A stretch of 64,000 nucleotides of DNA from Sphingobium sp. CAP-1 (GTDB taxonomy: Bacteria > Pseudomonadota > Alphaproteobacteria > Sphingomonadales > Sphingomonadaceae), in NCBI RefSeq assembly GCF_009720145.1, contig NZ_CP046253.1, positions 806,001 to 870,000 on the forward strand. Reading direction: 5' to 3'. The notes below the pieces were generated by a model. It made no database searches. It was not told the DNA's origin and saw only the letters and a program-made list of their open reading frames with translations. Position numbers and translations under genes: made by a program. Shown here piece after piece: positions 26,494 to 34,846 of this stretch. Every line of letters begins with the position of its first letter. Position 1 is the first letter of the stretch.

Positions 26494-26520
26494 GGCTGCC
26501 GGCTCGTCGAACCGGCAGCC
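26494..26520 (-). terminator. Second hairpin after the minus-strand TBDR
   Basis: GGCTGCCGG, nine-base loop, CCGGCAGCC forms a perfect 9-base-pair stem eight bases downstream of the TBDR stop. There is no U-tract of its own, so it probably helps the adjacent terminator or stabilises the mRNA end. Confidence 0.45.
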
Positions 26521-26528
26521 TGGGGGGA

Positions 26529-29441
26529 TCACATCGTCACGGTCGCGCCGACGAACACCGTCCGGCCGAGCGCGTCATAGACGCCCGGATAAGTGTTGCC
26601 ATTGCCGAAGGAGGACAGAATGCCCGCCGCGATCGCCGGCGGGTCCTTGTCGAACATATTGTTCACGCCAGCACGCAGAGTCAGGCGCTTGTCGATCGAC
26701 TGGGTCAGCGCCAGATCGAAATAATTATAGTCGTTGATCTTGCGGTTGATGACACTGGGCGTGCCGGCCAGATAGGGATTGTCCGACAGGCTGGACAGCG
26801 TCGTGCCGCCGACATGGCGCCAGGACAGCGAGACGACCGTGTCGCTCGGCGCCATCCAGGTGAAGCGGGCGACATGCCGCCATTCGGGCGAGGGCTGGCC
26901 ACAGGTATAGCCGAACAGCCCCTTGCAGTCATAACTGCCCTGACCCGGCAGCGGCTGCGCCACCTGTTCGATCAGATAGGTGCCGACCATGTTGACATTG
27001 GCCTTGCCCAGCGTGCCGATGTCGAACGTGTAATCAAGCGTGACATCCAGACCCGAAGTCTTGAGATAGCCGGTATTGAGCGTGGTCGAGACGATATAGC
27101 CATTCTGGCCGAAGATCGCGCCGGATCGTGGATCGCGATTGAACAGGCCGCAATAATAGGAATCGCCGGTCGCCGCGCACTGGCTGATGATCAGCGACGG
27201 GTCGATCGAGCTGATATAGTCCTGCACCTTGATCTTGTAATAATCGACCGAGAAGGAGAAGTTGCGCAGCGCGCGCGGCGTCAGCACGAAGCCGGCGGTG
27301 ATCGTATCGGCGGTTTCGGGCTTCAGATTGCGGTTGCCGCCACCCAGCGAAGAACAGGTGTCGGCCGGACATTCGACGATATGGCCATATTGCGCAGCGG
27401 TGACGCCGGTCAGCGCACAGGTTGCTGCCGATGCGGTCGGGCTGGCGCCGGCGCAGGGATCCTGCCCCGCGACATTGCCGACCGACTGCGATGCGAACAG
27501 TTCACCGATATTGGGCGCGCGGATCGCATGGTTGTAGCTGGCGCGCAGGCGCAGGTCGTCGACCGGCTGCCAGCTCAGCTCGCCCTTGTAGGTCCAGACG
27601 TTGAAGTTCGACTTGTAGCCGGTCGACCGCTGTTCGTTGCTGTAGGACGAATAGCGCAGGCCGCCATTGATGGTCAGCGACCGGATCAGCGGCATATCCT
27701 GGATCAACGGAATTTCGATTTCGCCATAGCCTTCGGTCACGCTGATGATGCCGTCGGCATTGGTCGCGCCGCCCTGCTGCGCAATCTCGTCGGCGAAATA
27801 GTCCAGCGTCTCGCGGCGATGCTCCGCGCCCAGCGCGATGCCCACGCCCCGGCTGGCCCAGGGGCTGATGATGCCCATCTGGCCCAGATCACCGCTCAGC
27901 GTGCCGGAAAAGACCTGCTGCGCATTGCGGGAGGAAGTGTGGCTGGGCGAGAAGAGATAGGCGCCCTGCGCCGCCGTCACGCCGCCGGCCGAAAAGACGT
28001 TGACCGGAATGCAATCGGGATCGCTGCCGTCGATGACCGATCGGCAGGTCGCGACGCCGTTGACGCTGACCACGTCCAGCGCGCGCTGCGCCTTCACCGC
28101 GTCGACATTGTTGAGATAGGTTTCGCTGAAGCGGACCAGCGAATGGAGATAGTTCACATCATAGCTGAACCCGCTGCCCAGATCGCCGCGCACCCCGGCG
28201 GTATAGCGATAGTCGCTATGTTTGAGGTCGTCGCGACGCGGAGCAATCGACATGCGATAGCCGACCAGCGCGTCGGCTGTCTGGGCTGTCCCGGCCTTGC
28301 TGCCGCACAGCATATCGAGCTGGCCCGCGCTCGCCAGCGGATTGTTGCAACTGATGGCGAAGGGCGACCCCAGGAAAATCGCCGAAGGCGCAACCTGCGA
28401 GAAAGTGTGGTCGCGCATATACATGAAGCTGCCATAGACTTCCGCCGCTTTGCTCAGTTCGAACCTGGCGAAGGCGCCAGCGGTGATGCGCTGGTCGGAA
28501 CGCTGGAAATAATTGTCCGGCGCATAATTATAGGCGTAGCTGCTGTTATAGGGAACGAAACTCTGCGACCCATCCTTGTTGTTGGTCAGCGTCTGGCCCT
28601 GATAGGCGCCCTGCAGCGGAACGAACGTGCCATAGGGCGTATTGCTCGACCCGCCACAGAACAAGGCGGTTCCGGCATCGTCCGCCTGATTGAGCGCGCA
28701 GGAGGAAACGTCGCGGCTCGACTGCCTGACCGGATCGAAATGGCGATAACCGCCATAGACGGTGATGTTGCCGCGACCGTCGGCGAAATTCTTGCCCGCT
28801 GAAATGGTGATGTCCTGCTTGCCGCCGTCCATCACCGATCCGTTGGCCAGACGATAGCCCTTGTCATTGAGCAGGCTGCGCACCGCGCCATTCTCATTGT
28901 CATGCTGGTAAAAGCTGGTCTGGGCATCGATACGGATGCCGTCCAGATTGTCCTTCAGCACGAAATTGACGACGCCCGACAAGGCATCGGAGCCATAGAC
29001 GGCCGACGCGCCGCCGGTCAGCACGTCGACGCGCTCGACCAGGCTGCTCGGCACGAAATTGAGGTCGATCGCCTGCTGCGGCAACATGCGCTGGCCATTG
29101 ACCAGGATCAGCACGCGGTTGGAGCCAAGGTTGCGCAGGTTGATGTTCGATGTACCGTCCGACCCGTTCGACACATTCTCGTTCGCGTCGGCGGTGAATT
29201 GCGGCAGGCGGTTCAGCACGCCCTCAACCGTGGTCGCCCCCTGAAAGCGGATTTCCTCGCTGCCGACGACCGTTTGCGGGCTGTTGCTTTCCAGATCGGG
29301 GCGCTTGATGCGCGTGCCGGTAACGATGATCTCACTGGCAGCCCCCTCGGCTGCGGCCTGCGGCGCCTGCGCATGGGCGGTTCCGGTGAGCAGGGCCGTG
29401 AGGCCGGCGGCGCAATAAAATTTCCAGCGGTGGTGCCGCAT
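26529..29441 (-). CDS. TonB-dependent receptor (second), complete
   Basis: 970-residue outer-membrane receptor. ATG 29441 has AGGGAGG about ten bases upstream; a longer frame to 29474 lacks this. A signal peptide ends at AHAQ, then EIIVTGTRIKRPDLESNSP begins the plug, which contains DVLTGGASAVYGSDALSG. The barrel is about 750 residues and ends in VGATVTM. It is of the large-plug GTRI type common in sphingomonads for oligosaccharides, peptides and other large ligands. A minus-strand TTTCGTATAC element 63 bases upstream links it to the GH127/S9 regulon, so it may bring in glycopeptide or peptide fragments. Several Cys pairs in the barrel (for example DPCAGA...ATCALTG) suggest extracellular loop disulfides. 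Confidence 0.95.
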   Translation of the reverse strand: MRHHRWKFYCAAGLTALLTGTAHAQAPQAAAEGAASEIIVTGTRIKRPDLESNSPQTVVGSEEIRFQGATTVEGVLNRLPQFTADANENVSNGSDGTSNINLRNLGSNRVLILVNGQRMLPQQAIDLNFVPSSLVERVDVLTGGASAVYGSDALSGVVNFVLKDNLDGIRIDAQTSFYQHDNENGAVRSLLNDKGYRLANGSVMDGGKQDITISAGKNFADGRGNITVYGGYRHFDPVRQSSRDVSSCALNQADDAGTALFCGGSSNTPYGTFVPLQGAYQGQTLTNNKDGSQSFVPYNSSYAYNYAPDNYFQRSDQRITAGAFARFELSKAAEVYGSFMYMRDHTFSQVAPSAIFLGSPFAISCNNPLASAGQLDMLCGSKAGTAQTADALVGYRMSIAPRRDDLKHSDYRYTAGVRGDLGSGFSYDVNYLHSLVRFSETYLNNVDAVKAQRALDVVSVNGVATCRSVIDGSDPDCIPVNVFSAGGVTAAQGAYLFSPSHTSSRNAQQVFSGTLSGDLGQMGIISPWASRGVGIALGAEHRRETLDYFADEIAQQGGATNADGIISVTEGYGEIEIPLIQDMPLIRSLTINGGLRYSSYSNEQRSTGYKSNFNVWTYKGELSWQPVDDLRLRASYNHAIRAPNIGELFASQSVGNVAGQDPCAGASPTASAATCALTGVTAAQYGHIVECPADTCSSLGGGNRNLKPETADTITAGFVLTPRALRNFSFSVDYYKIKVQDYISSIDPSLIISQCAATGDSYYCGLFNRDPRSGAIFGQNGYIVSTTLNTGYLKTSGLDVTLDYTFDIGTLGKANVNMVGTYLIEQVAQPLPGQGSYDCKGLFGYTCGQPSPEWRHVARFTWMAPSDTVVSLSWRHVGGTTLSSLSDNPYLAGTPSVINRKINDYNYFDLALTQSIDKRLTLRAGVNNMFDKDPPAIAAGILSSFGNGNTYPGVYDALGRTVFVGATVTM

Positions 29442-29494
29442 TGTGGTGATCCTCCCTTTAGGATCGCGCCACATTGCGCTACATGTCGCAACAT

Positions 29495-29513
29495 GTCAAA
29501 TACAGTATACGAA
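29495..29513 (-). promoter_or_regulatory. Candidate GntR operator upstream of the second TBDR
   Basis: On the minus strand the sequence is TTTCGTATACTGTATTTGA, matching TATCGTATAC at nine of ten core bases. It lies 54-72 bases upstream of the TBDR start. It is the fifth and most distant member of the operator set. Confidence 0.5.
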
Positions 29514-29581
29514 ATATAATATCTGACTTATAAAAAGCTGACCGGGTGGCCCCCTTTAGCCGGCCCGGCCAGAAGTATCTG

Positions 29582-30475
29582 TCAACTGTCGACCGTCTCC
29601 CGCTTCTCGCCCCCCGGCACGCCATGCGCGACGCGCCTGGCATAGTCAGGGTCGTCTTGGGGCTGGGCCACCGCCGCCATCACCCGCTCATGTATCTCCT
29701 CCAGCGTGCCGCGAAATTCGGGATAGGGCAGAATGTAGAGCTGGTCCGCCTCCACCCCTTTCAGCACATATTGCGCCAGCACTTCCGGCTCCATGCCGAC
29801 CGCGATCACCTGTTTCAGATGCGCCATGACATTGGGGTCCGCGCCATAATAACCAGTGTTCTGAAGATGGGCGGGACGGGTCAGCACCGCTTCATGAATG
29901 TTGCTGTTGACCGCGCCGGGACAGAGCATCGACACCCCGATCCCGTGATCGGCCAGGTCCAGCGCCAGACATTCGCTCAACCCCCGGATCGCCATTTTCG
30001 ACGTGCAGTAGATGCCCGTCCCTTTTAACGCCACAAAGGCGGACATTGACGCGGTGTTGACGATATGCCCGCCCTTGCCCCGCTCGATCATGCGCGGGAC
30101 GAAGGTCTGGATGCCGTTGATGACCCCTTTCAGATTCACATCCAGTTGCCAGTCCCAATCGTCATAGGTGGCATTCTGGAGCGGGCCGAAGATCGACACG
30201 CCGGCCGTGTTGAACAGCAGTTCGACCGGCCCCAGCTTCGCCTCCACTTCGTCGGCGGCGCGCGCGTAGGCGGCACGATCGGCGATGTCGAGCTTCACCG
30301 CCATCACCTCATGCCCGCGCCCTTCGAACCAGGCCATCGCCTCGTCCAGATGGTCCTGCCGGATGTCGGCGATCGCGACCTTGCAACCGGCCTGCGCAAA
30401 TATCTTCGCCTGCCCCAGCGCCACGCCCGATCCGCCCCCGGTGATGAAGGCGGTGCGTCCTGCAACCTGCGTCAT
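29582..30475 (-). CDS. SDR dehydrogenase, LigD/LigL/LigN-like C-alpha dehydrogenase
   Basis: 297-residue classical short-chain dehydrogenase. The NAD(P)-binding TGGGSGVALGQ motif is near residue 12, NTAGV near 89, the catalytic Ser in NTASMSAF and the YCTSK Tyr-Lys pair near 159-163. Its pattern (FITGGGSGVALGQAKIFAQAG and the DRAAYARAADEVEA helix) closely recalls LigD of Sphingobium SYK-6, which oxidises the alpha-hydroxyl of arylglycerol-beta-aryl ethers. It overlaps the next SDR upstream by four bases. Two such SDRs side by side fit the need for enzymes of opposite alpha-stereochemistry. The assignment depends on the nearby LigF and LigG genes; other alcohol substrates are possible. Confidence 0.8.
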   Translation of the reverse strand: MTQVAGRTAFITGGGSGVALGQAKIFAQAGCKVAIADIRQDHLDEAMAWFEGRGHEVMAVKLDIADRAAYARAADEVEAKLGPVELLFNTAGVSIFGPLQNATYDDWDWQLDVNLKGVINGIQTFVPRMIERGKGGHIVNTASMSAFVALKGTGIYCTSKMAIRGLSECLALDLADHGIGVSMLCPGAVNSNIHEAVLTRPAHLQNTGYYGADPNVMAHLKQVIAVGMEPEVLAQYVLKGVEADQLYILPYPEFRGTLEEIHERVMAAVAQPQDDPDYARRVAHGVPGGEKRETVDS

Positions 30476-31407
30476 GCCGCCATCTCCCCGGCCTTGCGCC
30501 GCGCCAGTTGCTCGTTGAACACCGGATTGCCGAGCAGGAAGCCAATCTCCTTCGCCCGGTCCTGATTGATCGTCTCATCGGGCATGGACGCCAGGATCGC
30601 GTCGAAGCGCGTCCGCATCCCCGGCGCAAATTCGGGGTGGGTCAATATGTAGAGGTCATTGCCGCGGATGCCCGTCAGCACCCGCTCGCCCACTTCGTCC
30701 GCGCTCATCCACAGTGGCGAGACGGGCCGTTTTTCCAGATCCTCCTCGCGCTGGCGATAGCCGCTGTCGCTGCGATATTCGGCCGGCCGCAATTCGCCGC
30801 TATGGGCGATATTGCTCTGCACCGGGCCGGGCATGAAGGCGGATACGCCGATATTTTCGGCCGCCAGCTCGCCCCGGATCGCTTCGGAAATCCCCAGCAC
30901 CGCCGCCTTGGCGGCAGTATAGATGGCCGAATAGCTGATCGGGATGAGCGCCGATTGGGAGGATGTGGTGACGATCTGCCCGCCCTCGCCATGCGCCTTG
31001 ATCCGCGGCAGGATGGTGACAAGGCCGTTGATGACCCCGCCCAGATTGACACCCATGCCCCAGTCCCAGTCGTCATAGCGCGCGTCCAGCACCGGCCCCA
31101 TCACGCCGATCCCGGCATTGCCGATCAATATATGGATCTTGCCGAAGCGCGTCTCCGCCGCATCGGCGGCACGCGCATAGGCGGCACGGTCGGTGACATC
31201 CAGTTGCACCGTCTCCACCTGCGCGTCGGCGCCCAGCGCCGCCCTCGCCTCCGTCAGCGCGCTGTCGCGAATATCGGCGATCACGACATTGGCGCCGGCC
31301 CGCACCAGCGCGCGGGCTATCCCCAGACCGATCCCGTTCGCCCCGCCGGTGATGAAGGCGGTTCTGCCCCGCACATCCCCCATCGGCGCTTTTGCTGCCT
31401 GCGTCAT
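30472..31407 (-). CDS. SDR dehydrogenase, second LigL/LigN-like C-alpha dehydrogenase
   Basis: 311 residues from ATG 31407, six bases after AAGGAG. Motifs are FITGGANGIGLGIARAL at the coenzyme site, NAGIG, the catalytic Ser in TTSSQSAL and YTAAK. It shares the YDDWDW-(6-8)-GVINGL region with its neighbour SDR, so the pair probably arose by duplication and diverged. The C-terminal tail (MPDETINQDRAKEIGFLL) is longer than in a minimal SDR, as in LigL/LigN-type enzymes. It lies between the BKACE gene and the other SDR in one operon. A C-alpha dehydrogenase role is inferred from family resemblance and from the LigF/LigG genes 4 kb away. Confidence 0.8.
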   Translation of the reverse strand: MTQAAKAPMGDVRGRTAFITGGANGIGLGIARALVRAGANVVIADIRDSALTEARAALGADAQVETVQLDVTDRAAYARAADAAETRFGKIHILIGNAGIGVMGPVLDARYDDWDWGMGVNLGGVINGLVTILPRIKAHGEGGQIVTTSSQSALIPISYSAIYTAAKAAVLGISEAIRGELAAENIGVSAFMPGPVQSNIAHSGELRPAEYRSDSGYRQREEDLEKRPVSPLWMSADEVGERVLTGIRGNDLYILTHPEFAPGMRTRFDAILASMPDETINQDRAKEIGFLLGNPVFNEQLARRKAGEMAA

Positions 31408-31417
31408 CCTCATCTCC

Positions 31418-32293
31418 TTATTGTTTCAGGCCCAGCATGGCCCGTGTTTCGCCCGCGCTGGCGATGTCGCCGCCCATCCGGTCGACCATCTCGACCGCCC
31501 AGCGCACCATTTCCGCATTGTCCGCCGCCATCCGGCCGCGCCGCAAATAGATGCTATCTTCAAACCCGACCCGGATATTGCCGCCCAGCAGCATCGATTG
31601 CGCCGCCATCGGCAGGCTGTGCCGGCTGACGCCAAAGCCGGTGAAGTGTGCGCCCCGCGGTATCTGGTTCTTCGCGTAGAGCATCGCCTCGCTCGTCGCG
31701 GGCAGACCATATTTGGTGCCAAGGACGAAGGTGAAGGGCACATTTTTCGGAATCGCGCCCTTGGCCATCAGATCATCGGCGAACACGAAATCGCCCGCTT
31801 CGAAACATTCGATCTCCGGCAGCACGCCCGCATCCTGGATCATATGCCCCATTTTGGTGATCATCGGATCAAGGTTGATCGCCACCCCGCCCCAAAGCTG
31901 CATGGTGCAGATGTCGAGCGTACACATGTCAGGCTTCAGGTCGAGTATATGTTCCAGTCGCCGTTCGGCGGTGAACATCAATGTGCCGGGGCCACACACC
32001 GCCGGATCGTCCTCCCCCTGCATCCAGGTGCAGCCCGGCCCGGTGGTGACGTTCAATATCACCTCATCATTCTTCGCCCGGATCAGGCCCACGACTTCGC
32101 GATAGTCCGCCAGCGCCTGCGACGGATCGCCCGTCTCACGATCGCGCACATGAACATGGATGATCGATGCCCCCGCCTCGGCCGCCGCCAGCGCTTCGGC
32201 CGCGACATGATCGGGACGGAAGGGGAAATCGGGATGCGCCGGCATCGGTGAACTTCCCGTCACCGCGCAGGTCACAAATAGCTTGCCAGCCAA
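31418..32293 (-). CDS. BKACE (beta-keto acid cleavage enzyme, DUF849) family protein
   Basis: 291-residue TIM-barrel protein of the 3-keto-5-aminohexanoate cleavage family. The zinc-binding HVHVRD is at residues 46-51, and NVTTGPG and LDICTMQLW are family motifs. BKACE enzymes cleave a beta-keto acid with acetyl-CoA to give acetoacetate and a new acyl-CoA. The start is TTG 32293 with AGGAG eight bases upstream. In this cluster the natural substrate would be vanilloyl acetate, a beta-keto acid formed from lignin beta-ethers, giving vanilloyl-CoA. My recollection is that SYK-6 VceA has this type of reaction. The family is clear; the substrate is inferred. Confidence 0.85.
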   Translation of the reverse strand: MAGKLFVTCAVTGSSPMPAHPDFPFRPDHVAAEALAAAEAGASIIHVHVRDRETGDPSQALADYREVVGLIRAKNDEVILNVTTGPGCTWMQGEDDPAVCGPGTLMFTAERRLEHILDLKPDMCTLDICTMQLWGGVAINLDPMITKMGHMIQDAGVLPEIECFEAGDFVFADDLMAKGAIPKNVPFTFVLGTKYGLPATSEAMLYAKNQIPRGAHFTGFGVSRHSLPMAAQSMLLGGNIRVGFEDSIYLRRGRMAADNAEMVRWAVEMVDRMGGDIASAGETRAMLGLKQ

Positions 32294-32412
32294 TATCGCT
32301 CTCCTGTGTAGTCTCGGCTATGCTGCCGACCGCAGACCTGAGGGTCTTGCAGAGGAGACGGCCCGCAAGAAGGCCGGTGGATGTCCCATTATTGCGAGTA
32401 ACTGGATAAGGC

Positions 32413-33249
32413 ATGGCACAAAGGGAAGAATTGACGCGGTTCCTGAAAGCGGCGCGCGCCAAGCTGGCGCCGTCGGAAGTCGGCCTGCCGGCGGGCGAGC
32501 GGCGCCGCACGCGCGGCCTGCGGCGGGAGGAAGTGGCGACGCTCGCGGGGATGAGCGTGACCTGGTACACGTGGTTCGAGCAGGGGCGCGAGGTGCAATT
32601 GTCCGCTCCCATGCTGGAGCGCCTCAGCCGCACGCTGCGCCTGACGGCCAATGAGCGCGAATTTCTCTTTGCCCTGGCCCAGCATCGCCCGCCGCCGCTG
32701 GCCCGCCGCGCTGACGAAGCGATTCATGCCGGCACCCAGCATCTGATGGATGCGCTGTCCATTCCCGCGCTGGTGATCGTGGAGGACTGGACCGTGATCG
32801 GCTGGAACCGGCTGGTCGCCCGCGCCTTTCGCGACTACAGCCAGATGCCGCGCGAGGAGCGCAACCTGTTCCGCATCCTGATGCTGAACCCACGCTATCG
32901 CGCCGACCCGGACAAGTTTCAGGACATGTGCCGACGGCTGATCGCCCGCTTCAAATGGGACTATAGCCGCACCGCCCAGCCGGAGGTGTTCGAGGGCATT
33001 ATCGCGGACATGATGGAGCAGTCCGAATTCTTCCAGCGTTACTGGCAGGATTCGGAGATCATGGCGCATTTCGAGGATACGAATATCGCCGATATGGCTG
33101 GGGTGGGGGAAATCATGTTCCGCCACACCAGTTACGCGATCGAGGAAGCGCCGGGCCAGCGGCTGCTGCTGTTCGCGCCGCTGGACGATGTCAGCGCGGC
33201 GCGGCTGACGAAATTGGTGGCGGAAACGGACGCGGCCGTTCCGGCATAA
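32413..33249 (+). CDS. XRE-family regulator with MmyB-like ligand-binding domain
   Basis: 278 residues. The N-terminal helix-turn-helix (about residues 28-80) has the TRGLRREEVATLAGMSVTWY pattern of this family, and the C-terminal region (about 105-270) has the MmyB domain features ALVIVEDWTVIGWNRLVARAF and FRHTSYAIEEAP. Members bind small molecules or fatty-acid-like ligands and often control neighbouring dehydrogenase genes. It is divergent from the BKACE-SDR-SDR operon with a 119-base intergenic region, making it the likely regulator of that operon. Its stop lies within a hairpin repeat. Confidence 0.9.
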   Translation: MAQREELTRFLKAARAKLAPSEVGLPAGERRRTRGLRREEVATLAGMSVTWYTWFEQGREVQLSAPMLERLSRTLRLTANEREFLFALAQHRPPPLARRADEAIHAGTQHLMDALSIPALVIVEDWTVIGWNRLVARAFRDYSQMPREERNLFRILMLNPRYRADPDKFQDMCRRLIARFKWDYSRTAQPEVFEGIIADMMEQSEFFQRYWQDSEIMAHFEDTNIADMAGVGEIMFRHTSYAIEEAPGQRLLLFAPLDDVSAARLTKLVAETDAAVPA

Positions 33250-33287
33250 TCTCGTCAGCCCCGCCTTCGCGGGGATGACGAGATTAT
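33246..33287. repeat. REP-like hairpin, also a likely bidirectional terminator
   Basis: ATAATCTCGTCA-G-CCCCGC, loop CTTC, GCGGGG-A-TGACGAGATTAT is a near-perfect inverted repeat that includes the stop codon of the XRE gene. The CCCCGC-CTTC-GCGGGG core is a common dispersed palindrome in proteobacteria. It lies between convergent genes. Confidence 0.75.
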
Positions 33288-33291
33288 ATGT

Positions 33292-33555
33292 TCAGTTCGT
33301 CTCGCGCTTCAGCCGCTCGGCCAACGCTTCGATCTCGTCCGGCTCCAGCAGCCAGGTGCGCGTCTTGCGCCCTTCGCGATGGACCGGCTGGGTCAGCAGC
33401 ACGCGTGCCTGTGCCTTCGCATGGGGCTTGTAGAGGCCGAAATGGACGGCGCAGTCGCGAATCGTGCCGATCAGCGGTGCCTTGCCATCCAGGTCGATCA
33501 TGGTCGCGGGCTGATCCCAGGGGATGGCGGCGACGCCGGGATATTTCTGTTCCAT
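33292..33555 (-). CDS. Hypothetical protein, 87 residues
   Basis: Small soluble protein with no signal peptide or membrane segment. It contains MIDLDGKAPLIGTIRDCA and a basic central part, then an acidic C-terminal helix (EPDEIEALAERLKRE). I do not recognise a family. It is convergent with the XRE gene and 38 bases downstream of the DUF4197 gene, possibly co-transcribed. Codon usage and a clean start at ATG 33555 support it as a real gene, but with modest certainty. Confidence 0.6.
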   Translation of the reverse strand: MEQKYPGVAAIPWDQPATMIDLDGKAPLIGTIRDCAVHFGLYKPHAKAQARVLLTQPVHREGRKTRTWLLEPDEIEALAERLKRETN

Positions 33556-33593
33556 GGCGCGGGAACACCATGCCAGAGCAGTGAAATCAAGGT

Positions 33594-34265
33594 CTATCGC
33601 AGCAATGCCATCAGGATCGGGTCATGCGTCGCGCCCGGATCGCGGCGAATCTCCGCTTCCTCCCGGCCGATCGCGCGGAAAATGGCGTCGCCGATCTGGC
33701 CCGATACATTGTCCGCCATCGCCGCATAATCCTTGCCCCCGGCGGCGGACAGCGCCACCGACAGCATGTCGAACAGGTCCGATCGCAGGGCGCGCGACGC
33801 GCCGGGCAGCAGCGCTTCGACCACCGATCCGCGCGCCTCGCGCGCCAGCAGGTCGGTCGCCGCCGTCGGCCCGCCGCGCAGCACCGATACCGCGTCGGCC
33901 AGCGTCATGCGATGGACGGCATCCATCACGATCGGCGTCGCATTGTCGGCCAGATCGACCGCCACATCATTCAGGGCCATCGCCACCCGATTGCGCACGG
34001 CATTGGTACGCAGCAGGGCGGCCAGCACCGCGCTGCCCTTGCCCCCGCCCAGATCCGGCGGAACGATCCGTGTCAACTGGTCGTCATAGAAGCCGCCCGG
34101 TGCGGTAAGCCGGGCAAAGGCGCGCTGGCTTGACAGTTCGAGCAGCCGTCGCACCGCATCCTCGATCGTATAGCGCCCCATCGGCGTGGCGCAGGCCGCC
34201 AGCGGCAGCAGCGCCAGCGTCGCGATCAGGCTGCGCCGGTCGGAAAGGCCGAATAGTTGCTCCAT
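33594..34265 (-). CDS. DUF4197 family lipoprotein
   Basis: 223 residues with a lipoprotein signal peptide: SLIATLALLPLAAC, where Cys25 would be lipidated. The rest is helical, with TIEDAVRRLLELSSQRAF and AGGFYDDQ-like segments (here PGGFYDDQLTRIVPP) and repeated amphipathic helices, matching the DUF4197 family of unknown function. It probably sits in the periplasm anchored to a membrane. Starts at ATG 34265. Its neighbours in the lignin cluster give no clue to its role, and it may be unrelated to it. Confidence 0.82.
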   Translation of the reverse strand: MEQLFGLSDRRSLIATLALLPLAACATPMGRYTIEDAVRRLLELSSQRAFARLTAPGGFYDDQLTRIVPPDLGGGKGSAVLAALLRTNAVRNRVAMALNDVAVDLADNATPIVMDAVHRMTLADAVSVLRGGPTAATDLLAREARGSVVEALLPGASRALRSDLFDMLSVALSAAGGKDYAAMADNVSGQIGDAIFRAIGREEAEIRRDPGATHDPILMALLR

Positions 34266-34346
34266 GCCGCATCTCCCTTGTTGCAGGCGATGCTATGACC
34301 CCGTCAGGCTTGCCGGGCGCTGAACGTGGCGCAGCCTATGATATCT

Positions 34347-34418
34347 CCGTTCGCTTCGAGCGTGTCGAGAAGCCGCGAGCGCGGCGCGGGCGTTTCTCGA
34401 CTTCGCTCGAACGAACGG
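34347..34418. repeat. REP-like inverted repeat (TTCGAGCG...CGCTCGAA type)
   Basis: Left arm CCGTTCGCTTCGAGCG-TGTCGAGAA and right arm TTTCTCGACTTCGCTCGAACG form an imperfect stem around a GC-rich loop. The TTCTCGACTTCGCTCGAA motif is a common dispersed palindrome in sphingomonad genomes. It separates the DUF4197 and thioesterase genes and may terminate the thioesterase transcript. Confidence 0.7.
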
Positions 34419-34426
34419 GGTTGTTA

Positions 34427-34846
34427 TCAGGCGAACAAGGCGCGCACCGAATCCGGCACCCGCTCCGCGCGCAAGCCGCCCGGACGACTGGCATCCGGCA
34501 CGGTCCACACCCGCTTTTCGGTGCATTCAACGCATAGCCGGCCGTCCAGCGACAACCGATGCGCCACGGTGAAGCTGCTATTGCCGAACAGCGGCGCGTC
34601 CGCCTCCACCAGCACATCATCGCCATAGGCGGTCGGCACGAAGAAGCGGGCCGACACGTCCACCATCGGAAAACCGGCAAAAGCCATGGTCGCCAGCATA
34701 TCCCGCTTCCTGGGCAGGCCCGCCTGTTCGAACAGCAAAATCGTGCTTTCGCCGAATATGTCGAAATAGCGCGGCGCATGAACGATGCCGGCCGGGTCGC
34801 AATGACCCCATTCGATACGGACGATCCGCTGGAAAAAAACAGTCAC
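34427..34846 (-). CDS. 4HBT hot-dog-fold acyl-CoA thioesterase
   Basis: 139-residue single-domain thioesterase of the 4-hydroxybenzoyl-CoA thioesterase family. The signature WGHCDPAGIVHAPRYFD contains the catalytic Asp17, as in the Pseudomonas 4HBT enzymes. These hydrolyse aromatic or short acyl-CoA thioesters in the cytosol. It overlaps the upstream GST gene by four bases, so the two are coupled. In this cluster it could hydrolyse vanilloyl-CoA to vanillate after the BKACE step, parallel to my recollection of VceB in SYK-6. Substrate is inferred. Confidence 0.85.
   Translation of the reverse strand: MTVFFQRIVRIEWGHCDPAGIVHAPRYFDIFGESTILLFEQAGLPRKRDMLATMAFAGFPMVDVSARFFVPTAYGDDVLVEADAPLFGNSSFTVAHRLSLDGRLCVECTEKRVWTVPDASRPGGLRAERVPDSVRALFA

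Noticed and set aside
32136..32651. 171-residue minus-strand frame across the BKACE/XRE gap
   Set aside because: It spans two real gene starts on opposite strands, and its Arg/Ser-rich composition marks a shadow.
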